Shown piece by piece: positions 47,476 through 59,319 of a stretch of 64,000 nt of DNA (position 1 is the stretch's first letter; each line of letters begins with the position of its first letter). The DNA is taken from NCBI GenBank assembly GCA_016748015.1, contig JAAOMT010000639.1, forward strand, positions 224,880 to 288,879. The letters run 5' to 3'. Origin of the DNA: Geosiphon pyriformis (lineage: Eukaryota; Glomeromycota; Glomeromycetes; Archaeosporales; Geosiphonaceae). The notes below the pieces were generated by a model, which did no database searches, had not been told where the DNA came from, and worked only from the letters and a program-made list of their open reading frames with translations. The translations under genes were made by a program, and so were the position numbers.

Positions 47476-49316
47476 TAATATCTTACTCTTGTTGTGACTG
47501 GAGAATTAACAAGAGAAAAATGTTTAATTTAATAAAATATAAAAATAGTATTCTTAAAAGTTTTTGTTATTTTTTTTAATATTATTAATATTAAATTTAT
47601 TTTAAATACTATTACTAATAAAAATTATTAAATATTTAATAAGTTATTTATTTTCAAAATATTTTTTTATATTTTGAATTTGTATAATATTGTATTTATA
47701 ATAAAATAACTAATTCTATATTAATAAATTTAATTTTTTTATAAAATTTTTAATTGTAAATTCTTTAATAGTATATAGTTACTTTGCAATAAAAGTCAAC
47801 TTTTTAAAAAAAATATTAATTGTATACTTTTTAATTATGTAAAAAATCACAAAAAAAAATAATAATAATTTTTATTAAAAAAAATATGTCTTTTATTTAA
47901 GCTTAAAATAACTAAATTATTATTAAAATTAATAGTTAATTAATTTTACAATATTAATTATAAAAAAAGTTAAATTTTAAAATTAAAAATTTATTTTGTT
48001 TATAATTAATTATTATTTTATTGAAAGTTAATTGATTAATTTGTTTATTTAATATATTTTTTTAAAGAAAAAACTTTTTTTATATATTTAATTATAGTAT
48101 TATTTTAAATTTAATATTTTTTTGTTAATATTTTATGAATATTTTAAAAAATAAATAAATATTTTGGCAAATTATAAGTTATTTTAATAAACTACTAATT
48201 CTTTTATTAAACTTTTATAAATTTTTTCATATAAATTAAGAGATTATATAATTTAGTAATTATATTTATGTATTATATAAATTAAATTATTAATTAAATA
48301 TAATATTTAATAATTTAAAATAATATTAATAAAAATTATAAAAGTAACCAATAATTTAATTTTTGTTTAATAATAATAAAATTTGTAAAAAAATTTTTGG
48401 CTTATAATTTGTTTGTAAACAATAATTTTATTTTATTTTAAATAATAACAATAATATATTTAATTAATTTATTAAATTATTTTATCTTAAAAATTAAAGT
48501 AATAAAATAAAAACTAATTTTTTTTTGTTTTTTAATAATAATATTAATTTTAATAATGGTTAAAAAACTATTATAGATTGTTAAAATTTTTTTAAATAAA
48601 TAATTTTATTTTGGTTTTTAATAAAACTACAAAATTAAATTAAATTATATTAAAACTGTTTTTTAATTTTTATAAAGTTTAATTTCTAATTTTTTTGAAT
48701 ATTATTGTTAAAATTAAACTTGTTAAATTTAATTTTTTACTACTTATAAAATTGTAAAATTGTAAAATTTTTTGTAGTTTGTAGTTATAACTTTGTATAA
48801 TATTTTTATAAATATTTTTTTGAAAAAATTAATGATATTTTAAAGTTTATTAATTTGTAGCAATATATTATTACATATTTTAAGTTTTTTAAAAGTACAA
48901 AAGCTGTTTTTTGTTGCTAATTAGTTCTAATAATAATAATAAATTTTTGTTATTTAAAAAAAAGTTATTGTTTTTCAAAATATATTTAAAGCCAAATTAA
49001 ATAAATTTTTTTTTAATTATACTGGTTTTAAAATTAATATTTTGGTTTTTTAAGTTAATAAATAAATCTGTTTTATTTTTTAGTTTTTTAATATTAATAT
49101 TACAATAAGTATATAAAATTTGAATTATTTGATTTTTAATTGTAAAAATATTTTTTCTGGTTTTTTAAATTAATTATTAAATTTTATATTGCATTTAAAG
49201 TTTTTTGTTAATTAATTTATTAGTTTAATAATTTGTGTTTAAACTGGTTTATTTTTTAATAAACTTGTTAAATTAATAATTATAAGAATTAAATATTTTA
49301 TAAATTTGATTATTTT
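47476..49316. other. AT-rich spacer, no gene supported
   Basis: About 1.8 kb of very AT-rich sequence dominated by A and T runs. No frame, repeat array or element end could be supported. Confidence 0.5.
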
Positions 49317-49326
49317 TATAATTATT

Positions 49327-51143
49327 TTTTTTTATTTTTTATTTTTTAACGAGTAAGGTCCAAATACTACCTAGAACAATACATCAATGAAATAATCTAA
49401 ACTAGGTGTGAATCATGCACTTAACCACATGTGACCAGCCACTTGAGCCAGTCAGGAGAACACTACATAACTATATTAACAGAAACCATGTCACTAATAC
49501 CCGAAAAAAACAAACAAAATTTGTGAAAGCCAAAAAAGATGTCAAAGGCTTCAGTAACACTAAGCAATTTAACCACACTAAGCGACAACCTCGAAACTGA
49601 ACTAAAAACTGGGATGGGAATTGATCTGTCTGCTGGAATTAGGCCATTCTTTTCCATAAAAACATGCTGCTTGGTACAGACCAACCAAATATCATTCCTA
49701 AAAGCAGAGCATAGAGAGTGCATAAAATCAGTAATTTTAACACCAGCAATCTTGAGATTATGGAAGACAATAACAGCTTCCTGAAGCCATCTATTGAAAA
49801 CAAAACCCTTGTAAAGAGCCGAGAAAACCAGCAAATCCGAAGCACAGGTCAACATAAACTGCAACACAACCAAAGAGGGAAGAGAGAGCCCAGAAAGTGA
49901 CCTCCAAGAAGACATGTAGGATTCCAGAACCTAATGACAAACCAAATCATCAGCTACACAAGAAAACACATGATCAAAAACCTCCATCTCACTACAATAC
50001 AGACATAGAACACTAAGGTAACATTTATCATAAATGCACTTTTGGACAGCCACAAGAAGCTAACAGTGCAAAGCCTTCATAAGATAAGTGCGAGTATCCG
50101 CTGTAAGCCTACTAGTGAAACCAGTGGTCATATGCAAATCAGAATGCCAAACCTTAGAAAAACTGAGCCAATTAACATCTGAATACAAACTACTAGCCAG
50201 AAATCCAGAACTGGAACTGACCTCCCAGTATGCATAACAAACCACATGACAAACATTTTGAACAAAGTGTTTAGAATTACCAGAAACAACACCACCATCT
50301 ACCAACAAAAAGTGTCCATCCACGCAAGGAGGAAGATACCACCCAGATAGAAATGCAGCATCAGTAATGCTATCAGCGTGGTCATTTCCTGAAATGCCAG
50401 AGTGGCTCTTGACTTTGTGCCAACTAACTCTCAAATTTTTACTGTGGATAACATTCCAAATATGCTGATGCTCAACCCAACATTGATTGCGAAAGTCAGG
50501 GCACACCAGGCTTAACTCAGACCTACAAGCATCTAAAGCCATTTGACTATTCGAAAACAAATTAACAGAATGAGCTGCAGACACACACTCCAAAGCCAAC
50601 AATATAGTCTGTAATTCTACTAAAGTAGATGACACTAAACCCTGAACACTGGCACCCAAATCCAAATCAATGTCCTCAAAAAAAACAGCAGCCCCAGCTC
50701 TACAATCAGCTGTGCCCAAATACTTCAAAGAACCATCTATATATACAGACAAACTATTGACATCAACCTGGGAAAGATGACTACAAGCAGTCACAAAATC
50801 ATCAGACTCACAAAAGTTAAGAGGACCAGCACCAACTGAGGCTGAGGAAAACAAATGAGAAGCTGTAAGAAATGCAACAGAAAGATCAAACCATTTAGGA
50901 ACCAGGCCATGAGGGTCCAGTCTCTTCCACTATTTGAAGATGTGCCAACTAAAAACAATACTATGATGATCACAAAGTTGATCCACAAAGGCAATGCCAA
51001 AACGCCGAAGCAAAGATAAAAACTTGAAAAACAAAAACTCGCCAAGAATGACAGACATAAAAACCCTGTTGCGAAACTGAAAAGCACTGGCCAAAGAGCC
51101 ACCCAAAGACAAATTGCAATCAAAAAAAATGCAAACCATACCA
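49327..51143 (-). mobile_element. LINE K, 5'-truncated copy with target duplication
   Basis: This holds only the 3' 1.8 kb of a LINE: the C-terminal part of ORF2, the 3' UTR and the A tail (seen as a T-rich run at 49327-49348). TATAATTATT occurs at 49317-49326 and at 51144-51153, a 10-bp target duplication. The 5' truncation falls in the region between RT and RNase H. The 3' UTR matches LINE J (TGGTCACATGTGG, CACACCTAGTTTAGATTATT and ACTCGTTAAAA on the - strand). Confidence 0.9.
49463..51143 (-). pseudogene. LINE K ORF2 C-terminal part (RNase H and zinc finger)
   Basis: One frame throughout, broken only by TAG at 50932-50930, 50062-50060 and 49933-49931. RNase H spans about 50740-50340: SVYIDGS (catalytic Asp), VELQTILLALE (Glu), NLFSNSQMALDA (the usual Asp is Asn) and KVKSHSGISGNDHAD (last Asp). 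The zinc finger before the end reads CLYCSEMEVFDHVFSC (C-X2-C-X7-H-X3-C) near 49970-50020. The end is CLFFSGISDMVSVNIVM before the stop at 49463-49465. Confidence 0.9.
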
Positions 51144-51153
51144 TATAATTATT

Positions 51154-51294
51154 AAAGCAAATTTTATTATAAATATTAATAAATATTTTGCTTTTCTAAA
51201 AATTTAGATTAAATATATAGCTAATTTAATTATTAATATATTTAAAAAATTTAATTAATTTATTATGGTTTTAAAAATTTTGATTTAATTATTA
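51154..51294. other. AT-rich spacer
   Basis: A short AT-rich gap between the target duplication of LINE K and the tail of LINE L. No feature is seen. Confidence 0.5.
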
Positions 51295-52553
51295 TTAAAT
51301 ATTTTTTTTATTTAATTTAATAAATGAAATCTAATTGTTATTTAAGAATATATAATATATATATAATATAAACTAAACATAATTTATGTATTTGTTATAT
51401 ATAATTAGTTATTCAATCTAATTAAGACAATATTATATATTAATTATAATTAATATATTACTATCTAGATTTGAATAGAACAAATATTATAAACATATAC
51501 TAAAATACACAGTTTTATTCTCATTTATATTCAATAATATTACAATTTTATTACACAACTTATTAATACAATTATGTTTATGAGATATTATGTTATTATT
51601 AATTATTAATAAACTACTTTTTTTTAAAACAGTTTTGTATTCTAATTTGTAACACTAAATTAAAAATTTGTAAGCCAAAATTAAATTTCTTATAAAAATT
51701 ATAACATGTCTATTAACCAGTTCAAAATTTTCAAAAGCAGATAGAGCTTTATAATATTATTATATAGATATAAAACTTTTTATTAAAAAGAAGTAAAAAT
51801 TATTATTATATTTACTAATGGACAGATTATATTAAATATTAGAAAAAACAATATTAATATCTACTAAAAACATCTACTACAATTCAAAATCAACTAGAAT
51901 TTTAGCATAAGCAACTTTATTTAAATGATATTTAAAAAAATAATCAGATATTTTAATCTTATTATAAAATATACATAATATATTAAGATATAACATATTA
52001 TATAAATACTTCTTAGTAATAACCAGCAGATACTTATATAAAATTTTTATTAAGCAAATTTGTAAATTAGCCAAAAAGTGACTTATGTATTTAGAAACTA
52101 TATAAATATTAAAATACCATATCTTAAATATTTTTTTCAATTTACTTTTTAAATATTGCAAATTTTAACTACACTTAAACCCAAAATTATTTTTTTATTA
52201 AACATAACACAAAGTTTTATAAAATTTTTTAATATAATACCAAATATTATAAAATAACACTTTGCTATTTAATTTAATAAAAAATTTACAAATTACAGTA
52301 AAAAAAAACCAAATTAGAAACACAAATCTTAGAAATAAACATATTAATATGTTTATTATCTATATTATTAGCATGGTTTTTAACTTTTATTTAAGATACT
52401 AACAAATTTTTTTTTCTTATAAAATTAACAACTTGCTATTGTTCTATCCATAAACAATTTCTAAAATCAGATAAAACCAATTTCAACTTATTTATACAAG
52501 CACATATAGCAGTTTGATTGTTTAAATTAATAATTATTTTACTTTTTATAAAA
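51295..52553 (-). mobile_element. LINE L, 3' part (ancient; left of LINE J)
   Basis: A decayed - strand LINE. The 3' end near 51300-51345 reads ATTAGATTTCATTTATTAAAT, matching the LINE I tail. The open stretch at 51877-52161 (VITKKYLYNMLYLNILCIFY and ISDYFF) is the part after RNase H with the decayed zinc finger. RNase H pieces are KVKNHANNIDNKHINM near 52340-52380 and SDFRNCLWIEQ near 52440-52475. The element stops at the target site of LINE J. Confidence 0.8.
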
Positions 52554-52705
52554 ACACAAATAAAAAAAAACTTCTTTCTCTCCTTCGTCCAAAATTCCCA
52601 AAAAAGAGTCAAAAGTTTTTTCGAAAGAAGTTTTTTACCATTCAGTACGATAAATCAAAACCGTTCTTCGATTACGAGACCACTGTTGGCTCTGTTATTG
52701 CTGTT

Positions 52706-54499
52706 ATGAAAAAGACTGCTAAAGTTTCTGGTTCTGAGAGTGGTTTTAAGACAGTTGCATCAAGAAAAAAGAGGAAGGGAAGTGCGTTGGCAAAGGGTGT
52801 TGATAATGGAGGGGTTGCTGCAGGAGTTTTTGGTGTTTGTTTATGGGGTTTAGAGACTGGGGACACTACTGAGTCTGAAAGTGTTGATATGGAAGAGGAG
52901 TGTCTGGTGGAGGAAACCAGCTTTGATTATGGTGAAGGTGGAGCTCTGGCTGGTGGGGATTATGATCAGACGCCTACAGGTTCGAAGGTTAAAACCAAAA
53001 AGGCATTGGGCAAGTCATTGGGAAAGATTGACTTCTCAAAAGTTGGTAGTGATGATGGTGTTCTCTCAGATGCTTCTCTTGAGCTTCCTCCTTCTATGAA
53101 AAATTTGGTCAATGTTCCAGTCAAGAAGTCATTTGCGTTGGATATTGACTTGGATAAAGTGGCTGGCAAATTTTCTCAGGAAAAGCTTGTGGTGGTGAGG
53201 AAATTATTTTCTGGAATCAATGGTTTTGGGGGGGCATCTACCCCCTCAAAATTCTCAGAGATCATTAGAGCGACATTCACTTCCGAATCGGGTCTAATGA
53301 AGGCCACTGAAAAGGCTACTGGTGTGAATATTATGGTAAACACTGATCTTAAGAGATCATCTGGGCAATCAGATTGGGCTGTGGTCGTGAAAAAAATTCC
53401 AATTGGAACATTGGCTGAGGCTGTGCGTGCTGTGCTATCTGAGTTTGGAATTATTAAGGCGATCAAGATGCAGTTAATCAGGCTGTGACAGAAAGCAATA
53501 GTGGAATTTGAATGATCGGATCAGGCTGATTTGGTTGCAGCTAAGTGGTCTATCTTAATTGGGAAAGATGCTGTACATGTGGCTAGGGCTGATTCAGACA
53601 AGGAAGCGTGGGATGTAAGAGACCAACATAAGGCACTACTCTACACATTGCCGATGGAGACCACTGCTCATGATATCTGAGACTTTGTTAGATCTGTGGG
53701 TGGGAAAACGTGCATTATTGATCGTCATTCTGTTACGTATGCTCAGGCCAGGTGTGCTGTTGTTTGTTTCGACTCTGCTGAGTCATTGGATGCTGCTGTG
53801 AGAACCACACCAGTATTCAGGAACACCAATCTCCGCTGGTCTCGCCTCATTTCTGCTAAATGCGCCAGGTGTGAGAAATTGGGTCACACATCATTGGGTT
53901 GTGCAGTTGGTGAGAAATTATCTTCTGGTAGTTCACTGCGTAGGGTTTTCTCGGATGCGGATAAAAGCAGACTAGCAACCATCTATGCCAAACGCTTAGC
54001 TCCAGTTGTCCGTCCGGTCTTTTTTGGTGGTCTCTCTTGGGCAAAGGTTGCTTACAGGTGCTTTTCGCCCCCCCTCTCTGGTCAAAACATTGTGGTGAAT
54101 AATGGCTCCTCTTTGGAGATGAAACTGTCCCAACCGGTTGTGATGGAAGTCAATGATAGGTTCACTGCTCTTGAGTGCAGTCTTGCCAGCCTCGCGGAGC
54201 AAGTTGGTAAGCTGGCTAAAAAGTTGAATGCACTCGGGCCAATGGTTCCCCAGCCTAGTCCTGGATGTCAGCCATTGGTGACCCTTTCATCACAGAATCA
54301 AGGGGCAGATGTAGTAATAAGTGAGGGTTCAGGTGTGTCCACTGGTGGTGGGAATGTCACGGGAGCAGTGTTTTTTGATGTGTTTTCAGTGTTCAAGCTG
54401 GAAGATGGCATGAAGTGTCTAATGGAGACGGTTCTGGGCCTTTCAGCCAAAGTGGATAGTATGGATGCACTTTTGGTGTCTCTACCCATCACTCAATGA
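52706..54499 (+). pseudogene. LINE J ORF1 protein (RRM-like, CCHC knuckle)
   Basis: 598 codons in one frame. The N-terminal third is basic then acidic low-complexity sequence. At about 53370-53580 an RRM-like unit reads DWAVVVKKIPIGTLAEAVR with SEFGIIKAIKMQLIRL. A second unit follows (HKALLYTLPMETTAHDI and ARCAVVCFDSAESLDAAV). The knuckle CARCEKLGHTSLGC is at 53861-53902. The C-terminus has heptads (LASLAEQVGKLAKKL). The stops are TGA at 53486-53488, 53513-53515 and 53678-53680; the first and third stand for Trp. By family knowledge ORF1 proteins bind element RNA and act as chaperones. Confidence 0.9.
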
Positions 54500-57400
54500 G
54501 CAGTTTAGTTTGGAAAGTTACTATGTGCAACGTCAGGGGCATGAATAATCCTGCTAAGCAAAAAGACATTATTAGGTGGCATAAGGAAATGAACAATTTG
54601 GTCTCTATCGTTACTGAAACAAAATTAAAAGGTAAGATTCATTCGTAGATTGCAGACAAGTTTGATGGTGTCCGAGTGTTCTCTTCTGGTTTAGACTTCG
54701 GTCACTTGGGTGCAGGTGTTGCTGTTATCATGGACATTTCTCTGGCTCGTCATGTGTGCAAGGTTTCTGAGGTGCCTGGTCAGCTTCTTTCCATTAAATT
54801 ACTTTTCAAGAGTAAACTTTCTGTGTCAATTTTGGGGCTTTATGCTGGTGCTTCTTCGGTGGTTCAGTTCTCTCAGGCTGGTGAAATCAATTCTTTTATT
54901 GTGAAGGCTGTCAACAAATCTTCTTTCATCATTCTCGGTGGTGATTTTAATGAAGATGGCTCTCATAAAAGTGCAAGTTTCAAAAGATGCTTTGATTTGG
55001 GTTTGGTCAATTCTTTAGTTGGTAGCCCGGCTGTAAAAATGCCCACTTGGAAAAATTCTAGGGGTGTTAAGAAAACAATTGATTATGTGTTTGTCTTCTC
55101 AAGTCTTGTCAATGCAATAGTGCATCATGAAGTTTTGAGTGTCAGTGAGCATTTTGACATGGACCATCAAGCTGTTTCAGTGGATTTGGGTTTGGGCAGG
55201 CTCTTGGATATGCGTTTGAATTCTCTTCGCAAGCAAGCGAATAAAGACTATTGGAAATTTGATGTCAAAAGTGCCAATAAAACTAAGTGGTTGGAGTTCA
55301 GGGATGCCTCAGCTGCTAATGTCTCTATGTTCTCGGATGCTTTTGGTGTGGCAGTAAGATTTTCAGATGTGGACGCTATGTGGGATATTGTTCGCAAGAT
55401 TATGGTTCTTTTGGCAGGTGGTACATTTAAGAAAAAATGGTTCAAAGGTTTTGATGGTGTGTTTACCAAGACTTTTTCTAGGTTTCACAAGCTGGAGCTG
55501 CTGGTTTCTAAGTTGGTCAAGGCTTCACGTTTGGCTTCTAGTGATGGTTTTGCTTCTTTGTTGGAGGTGTGGCACAAATTCGACTCTCTTGGTACATCAG
55601 TGGTTAAGTCTCTGTTTCTTTCAGGTTCTAATTTTGATCTTATTCGTTCTGCGCTGGCCAAAGCAAAAAAATCATACCACTCATTCAAATTTGTGGAATC
55701 CAAGCGCGCCGAGGAATCCTCAATCAAGCAGGCTATTAGTAAGAGGATGGAGAGTTTTGAGCTGAACAAGAGTCACACCATTAGGAGTGTTTTGGAGCAT
55801 CCTTTTTGCAAGGTGGTCCTGGATTATTTGGTTGTAAAAGATGAGTTGATTTTAGAACCTGTTTTGGTTAAGTCTAAGGTGGACAAAATTATGGAGGGAT
55901 GGACCAGAAAACGTGAGGTGGTGTCTGACTTGTCTGAGGATTGGGCTTATTAATATTGGCCTCTGGATTACGTGTTCGATGGTGCTTTCTCTGATGTCAT
56001 GTGTTCGATTAGTTTTGATGAGTTGTCATTTGTTGTCAAGGATCTTCCTGATGGAAAAGCGGCTGGTCTTTCTGGTATCTCCAACGAATTATGGAAACAT
56101 TGTGACAAATCTGTTTTGGATATGTTTTTGGTGCTCTTGAATTTCTGTTTGGTTGGCGAGTTGGTTCCTGGGCCTTAAAGAGAAGCTTGGGTTTCGATGA
56201 TTCCTAAACTGTATGAATGGGAGGGAGTTCTCACGAACACCCATCCTATAGCTTTAATTGAAACGGCCCACAAGATTCTCTCCAAGATCCTTTTAGATAG
56301 GATCTCTCTGGCTTGCAGCACTTTTGATGTTCTTCGTGAGAACAATTTTTCAGTTTTGAAGGGTACGATGATGCAATCTCCCATTTTTGCTATCGGTTCT
56401 GTGGTTGAGAATGCCTTGGAAAAGAACCGTGAACTTTGGCTGGTTTTATAGAACATGCGCAAGGCTTATGACTTGGTTGGTTGAGAACATCTTAGGAGGA
56501 GTCTAGTCAGGATCAAAATGTGTAACAAGTTTATTAGATTTTTTGGCAGTATTCACAATGGTCGTATCAACAGAGTGATGACTGACTTTGGCTTGACTGA
56601 TGGGTATTGTGTTCACGATGGGCTGGATTAGGGTGAAGTCTTCTTACCTCTTCTCTGGCGTATTTTTTATGATTCACTTTTGTGTGAGGTCAAGAGACAA
56701 GATAGTGTGTATGGCTATAAGTTGAATTCTCATTTCATATCAAGAACTGGCCGGGTGGATCCTCAAGCTGGGCTGTCTTCGTTTCTTGCTGCCAGCGCTT
56801 TTGTTGATGATACTATTTGGGTTGGTAGCAGCCAGGCTGCTACACAACGCATCCTTGATGTTGCTAATAAGTTTTTTAGGTTTAATGATATTTCTGTAAA
56901 CAATGACAAGACGGTGGCCATCCCCATCAATTGCCGGGTGCTGGATTCTCATTTAACTATCAGTAGTGCACCTATTTCCATTGTCAAGAGAGGGGAATCT
57001 CATCGCTATTTGGGTATTTTTTTGTCTTCTGAGGGTCTTTCGAAGCCTAGCTTGGCTAAAGCTCAGGCTGATGTACAGTTTTTTGTGAATCTTGTTTTGA
57101 GAAAGGCGATTTCGGACAAACAGTGTACATATTTGGTGTCTGTAGTTCTTTTCCCTATCATCAACTACAGGACTCAGTTCAGTTTTGTTTCTGTTGGTGT
57201 TTGTAGTAAATGGGATGCTTTGGTACGCAAGGTCTTAAAATCCAAGTCTGGATTGTCACGTGATTTCCCCAGTGATGCACTTCATCACCCCTCTTTGTAC
57301 AATTTAAAAACTTTCGAACAGATCTAGGCTGAGAGTAAATTGGCCTCCGTTGTTGCTTTTGCAAATTCTACTGGTGTCTTGGATCACTTGTTTTCTCATA

Positions 57401-59184
57401 GGTCTCATGACCTCCAGGTTCTCAGCTGGTGTCCTCATCATCCCTTGCTGTTTCCGGCTCGTGTTGGTATCAGTCCCTCGGATAATTTTTTGGCGGGTGT
57501 GGTTCGCATTTTTTTTGGGTGTGATTTGTCTTTGGATGGTCCTCTAGTTTGTGCTTTTCATTGTCGGTGCAGTACTCCTATGTCTTTGGTTTTTGGTGAA
57601 TCCTGTTTTTTCAAGTACATCTCTTCGCTCAGGCATTATGGGATTGCTTTCGTGGAACAGCTTCGTGATCGTAATGGTGATGTTTTCAGTTGGGGGACTT
57701 TTAAGCATTGGAAGAGGCTGGACCCTTGTGGCCCCGTCTCTTTCTGGTTTAAACTTTCCGTTTGCTTTCTTAGTAGCGTTGTGCCTCTCTTCTCAAGTTC
57801 TTCTTTGGTGGATGATTATGCTGTGTCTGATGTTTGTCTTTCTCATGATTTTGGTGTGATTTGTAACACTTTGCCGACCATTGATGCTGCCCACCTTTCT
57901 GTGTATACGGATGAATCTTTTTCTGGTCTGGGCATTGTTGACATGAGAGCAGGTGCTGCCGTTTTTTTTGAGGACATTGACTTGGGTTTGGGTGTTGGGG
58001 TGTCTGGTTTGGTTTCTTCTACTCTGACAGAACTGCAAGCCATAACTTTGGCCCTTGAGTGTGTTCCTTTTTCTCATTTGATTGACTTGTTTTCGGATAG
58101 CCAGGCTGCTTTGGATGCATGTAGATCAGAGTCTTCGCTGGTTTGTCCAGATTTTAGGAACTGCTGTTGGATCGAGTGTTGTCACATTGCCACCGTCATT
58201 CATCAAAAGAATTTGGATGTGAATTGGGTTAAGGTGAAAGGTCATTCAGGTGTTTCAGGCAACGAGCGTGCTAATGCGCTTGCCAAAGATGCTGCTCTCT
58301 CTGCTTGGCGCCTACCTCATTTAGTCAGTGAACGTTTTCTTTGTGCTGGTGGTACGGCAGTTTCTGGTAATTCTAGACACTTTGTTCATGATGTTTTCCA
58401 GTCAGTTCACCAAGCTCATTGGGAGATTGGAGTGGGTTTTCATGTTGTGGATGATAGTTTGCATGCTGATATTAATTGGTCTAAGTTTTCTATGGTGTGG
58501 CACCCCAATTCTCACTTGGCATCTGGTTTTACCAGCATGTGCATGGCAGGCTGTCGTACTTACTTTATGAAGGCTCTCCATCATCGGCTTCCTGTTGCTG
58601 TGCACAAGTGTTTATATGATAGGAGATATCCCAGTGTGGTCTGTCTGTTTTGTGGTGACGTTGAGACCTCGGATCATGTCTTTTCGTGTCCTCAGAATGT
58701 CGTTGACCATGCTCATTTGTTAGGCGCTCATGCTTCAGCTTGGGAGGCTCTTTCTGGTCTTTCTCGCTCTTCTTCATGTGTCTTACAGGCCTTGACTTCT
58801 TGTGTTTCTGAGGTTGGAGTTGGTGTTGCTCTGTGTAAGAGCTTTGTTTTCGATGAATGGTTTCGTGAGTCTGTTTTAGTCTTTAAAGATTCTAAGGAGG
58901 GTGCTAAAAGAGTTGTGAGCTTTGTGCGTGAATTTTGTCTAACTTTTTGGGATGATGTTTGGTTGGTCCGGGCCAGACATCGAGCGTTTATGGAAAAGCA
59001 CGGTTTGATTTCACATAATGGCTCCACTCCTGCTTCAGTTTTTGGTTTGCCTATGGTGTTTTCGGCTGGTGTGGTCAGATTGCTAAGGGTGGCTAAGGCT
59101 TTTGGAGTTGGTTTCGGGCTTCGTAAGTTTTGTCCATTTTTTTTAGGTATTGGGGATCTAGTTTCTGTGCATATAGGTGTATAG
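54496..59184 (+). pseudogene. LINE J ORF2 polyprotein (APE, RT, RNase H, zinc finger)
   Basis: 1,563 codons in one frame from an ATG that overlaps the ORF1 stop (ATGA). The APE-type endonuclease is at 54496-55200, with CNVRG, VTETKL, GGDFNEDG and the MDHQAV His. The RT is at about 56000-57130, with NELWKHC, TDGYCVHDGLD, the active site AFVDDTIWV (56800-56811, both Asp intact) and HRYLGIFLS. RNase H is at about 57895-58290, with SVYTDES (usually DGS), LTELQAITLALE, DLFSDSQAALDA and KVKGHSGVSGNERANAL (last Asp is Asn). The C-terminal zinc finger is CLFCGDVETSDHVFSC near 58640-58690. Seven stops occur, at 54646, 55951, 56176, 56449, about 56482, about 56629 and 57325. Confidence 0.92.
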
Positions 59185-59319
59185 TGTAGTCCTGACTGGC
59201 CCAAGTGGCTGGTCACGTGTAGAAAGCACATGATTCCCACCTAGTTTAGATTATTTGTATGATGTATAGCACTAGGTCACGTTTGGACCTCACTCGTTAA
59301 AATGTAAAAAAAAAAAAAA
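59185..59319 (+). other. 3' UTR and poly(A) tail of LINE J
   Basis: The 3' UTR holds TGGTCACGTGTAGAAAGCAC and ends CACTCGTTAAAATGT before a run of about 18 A. The same tail, with changes, ends elements H, I, K, L and M. It is the likely recognition end for the element's RT (inference). Confidence 0.85.

Larger units (their letters stand above)
52564..59319 (+). mobile_element. LINE J, full length, inserted in LINE L
   Basis: A full-length non-LTR retrotransposon of about 6.75 kb. It has a 5' UTR from about 52564, ORF1 52706-54499, ORF2 54496-59184, a 3' UTR and a poly(A) run at 59306-59322. ACACAAATAA at 52554-52563 and 59323-59332 is the target duplication (13 bp if the preceding A bases are counted). 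Domain order (ORF1 with CCHC; APE, RT and RNase H in ORF2) fits the I/Tad-like group of LINEs. Both ORFs are free of frameshifts but hold ten nonsense codons. Confidence 0.95.

Noticed and set aside
52706-54499. Classical RIP (CpA to TpA only) as the cause of decay
   Set aside because: The stops and active-site changes include contexts other than CpA, and RIP is not established in this lineage; only a C:G to T:A excess is claimed.
57793-59240. Several long - strand frames across LINE J
   Set aside because: They are antisense to the well-supported ORF2 frame and match no domain.
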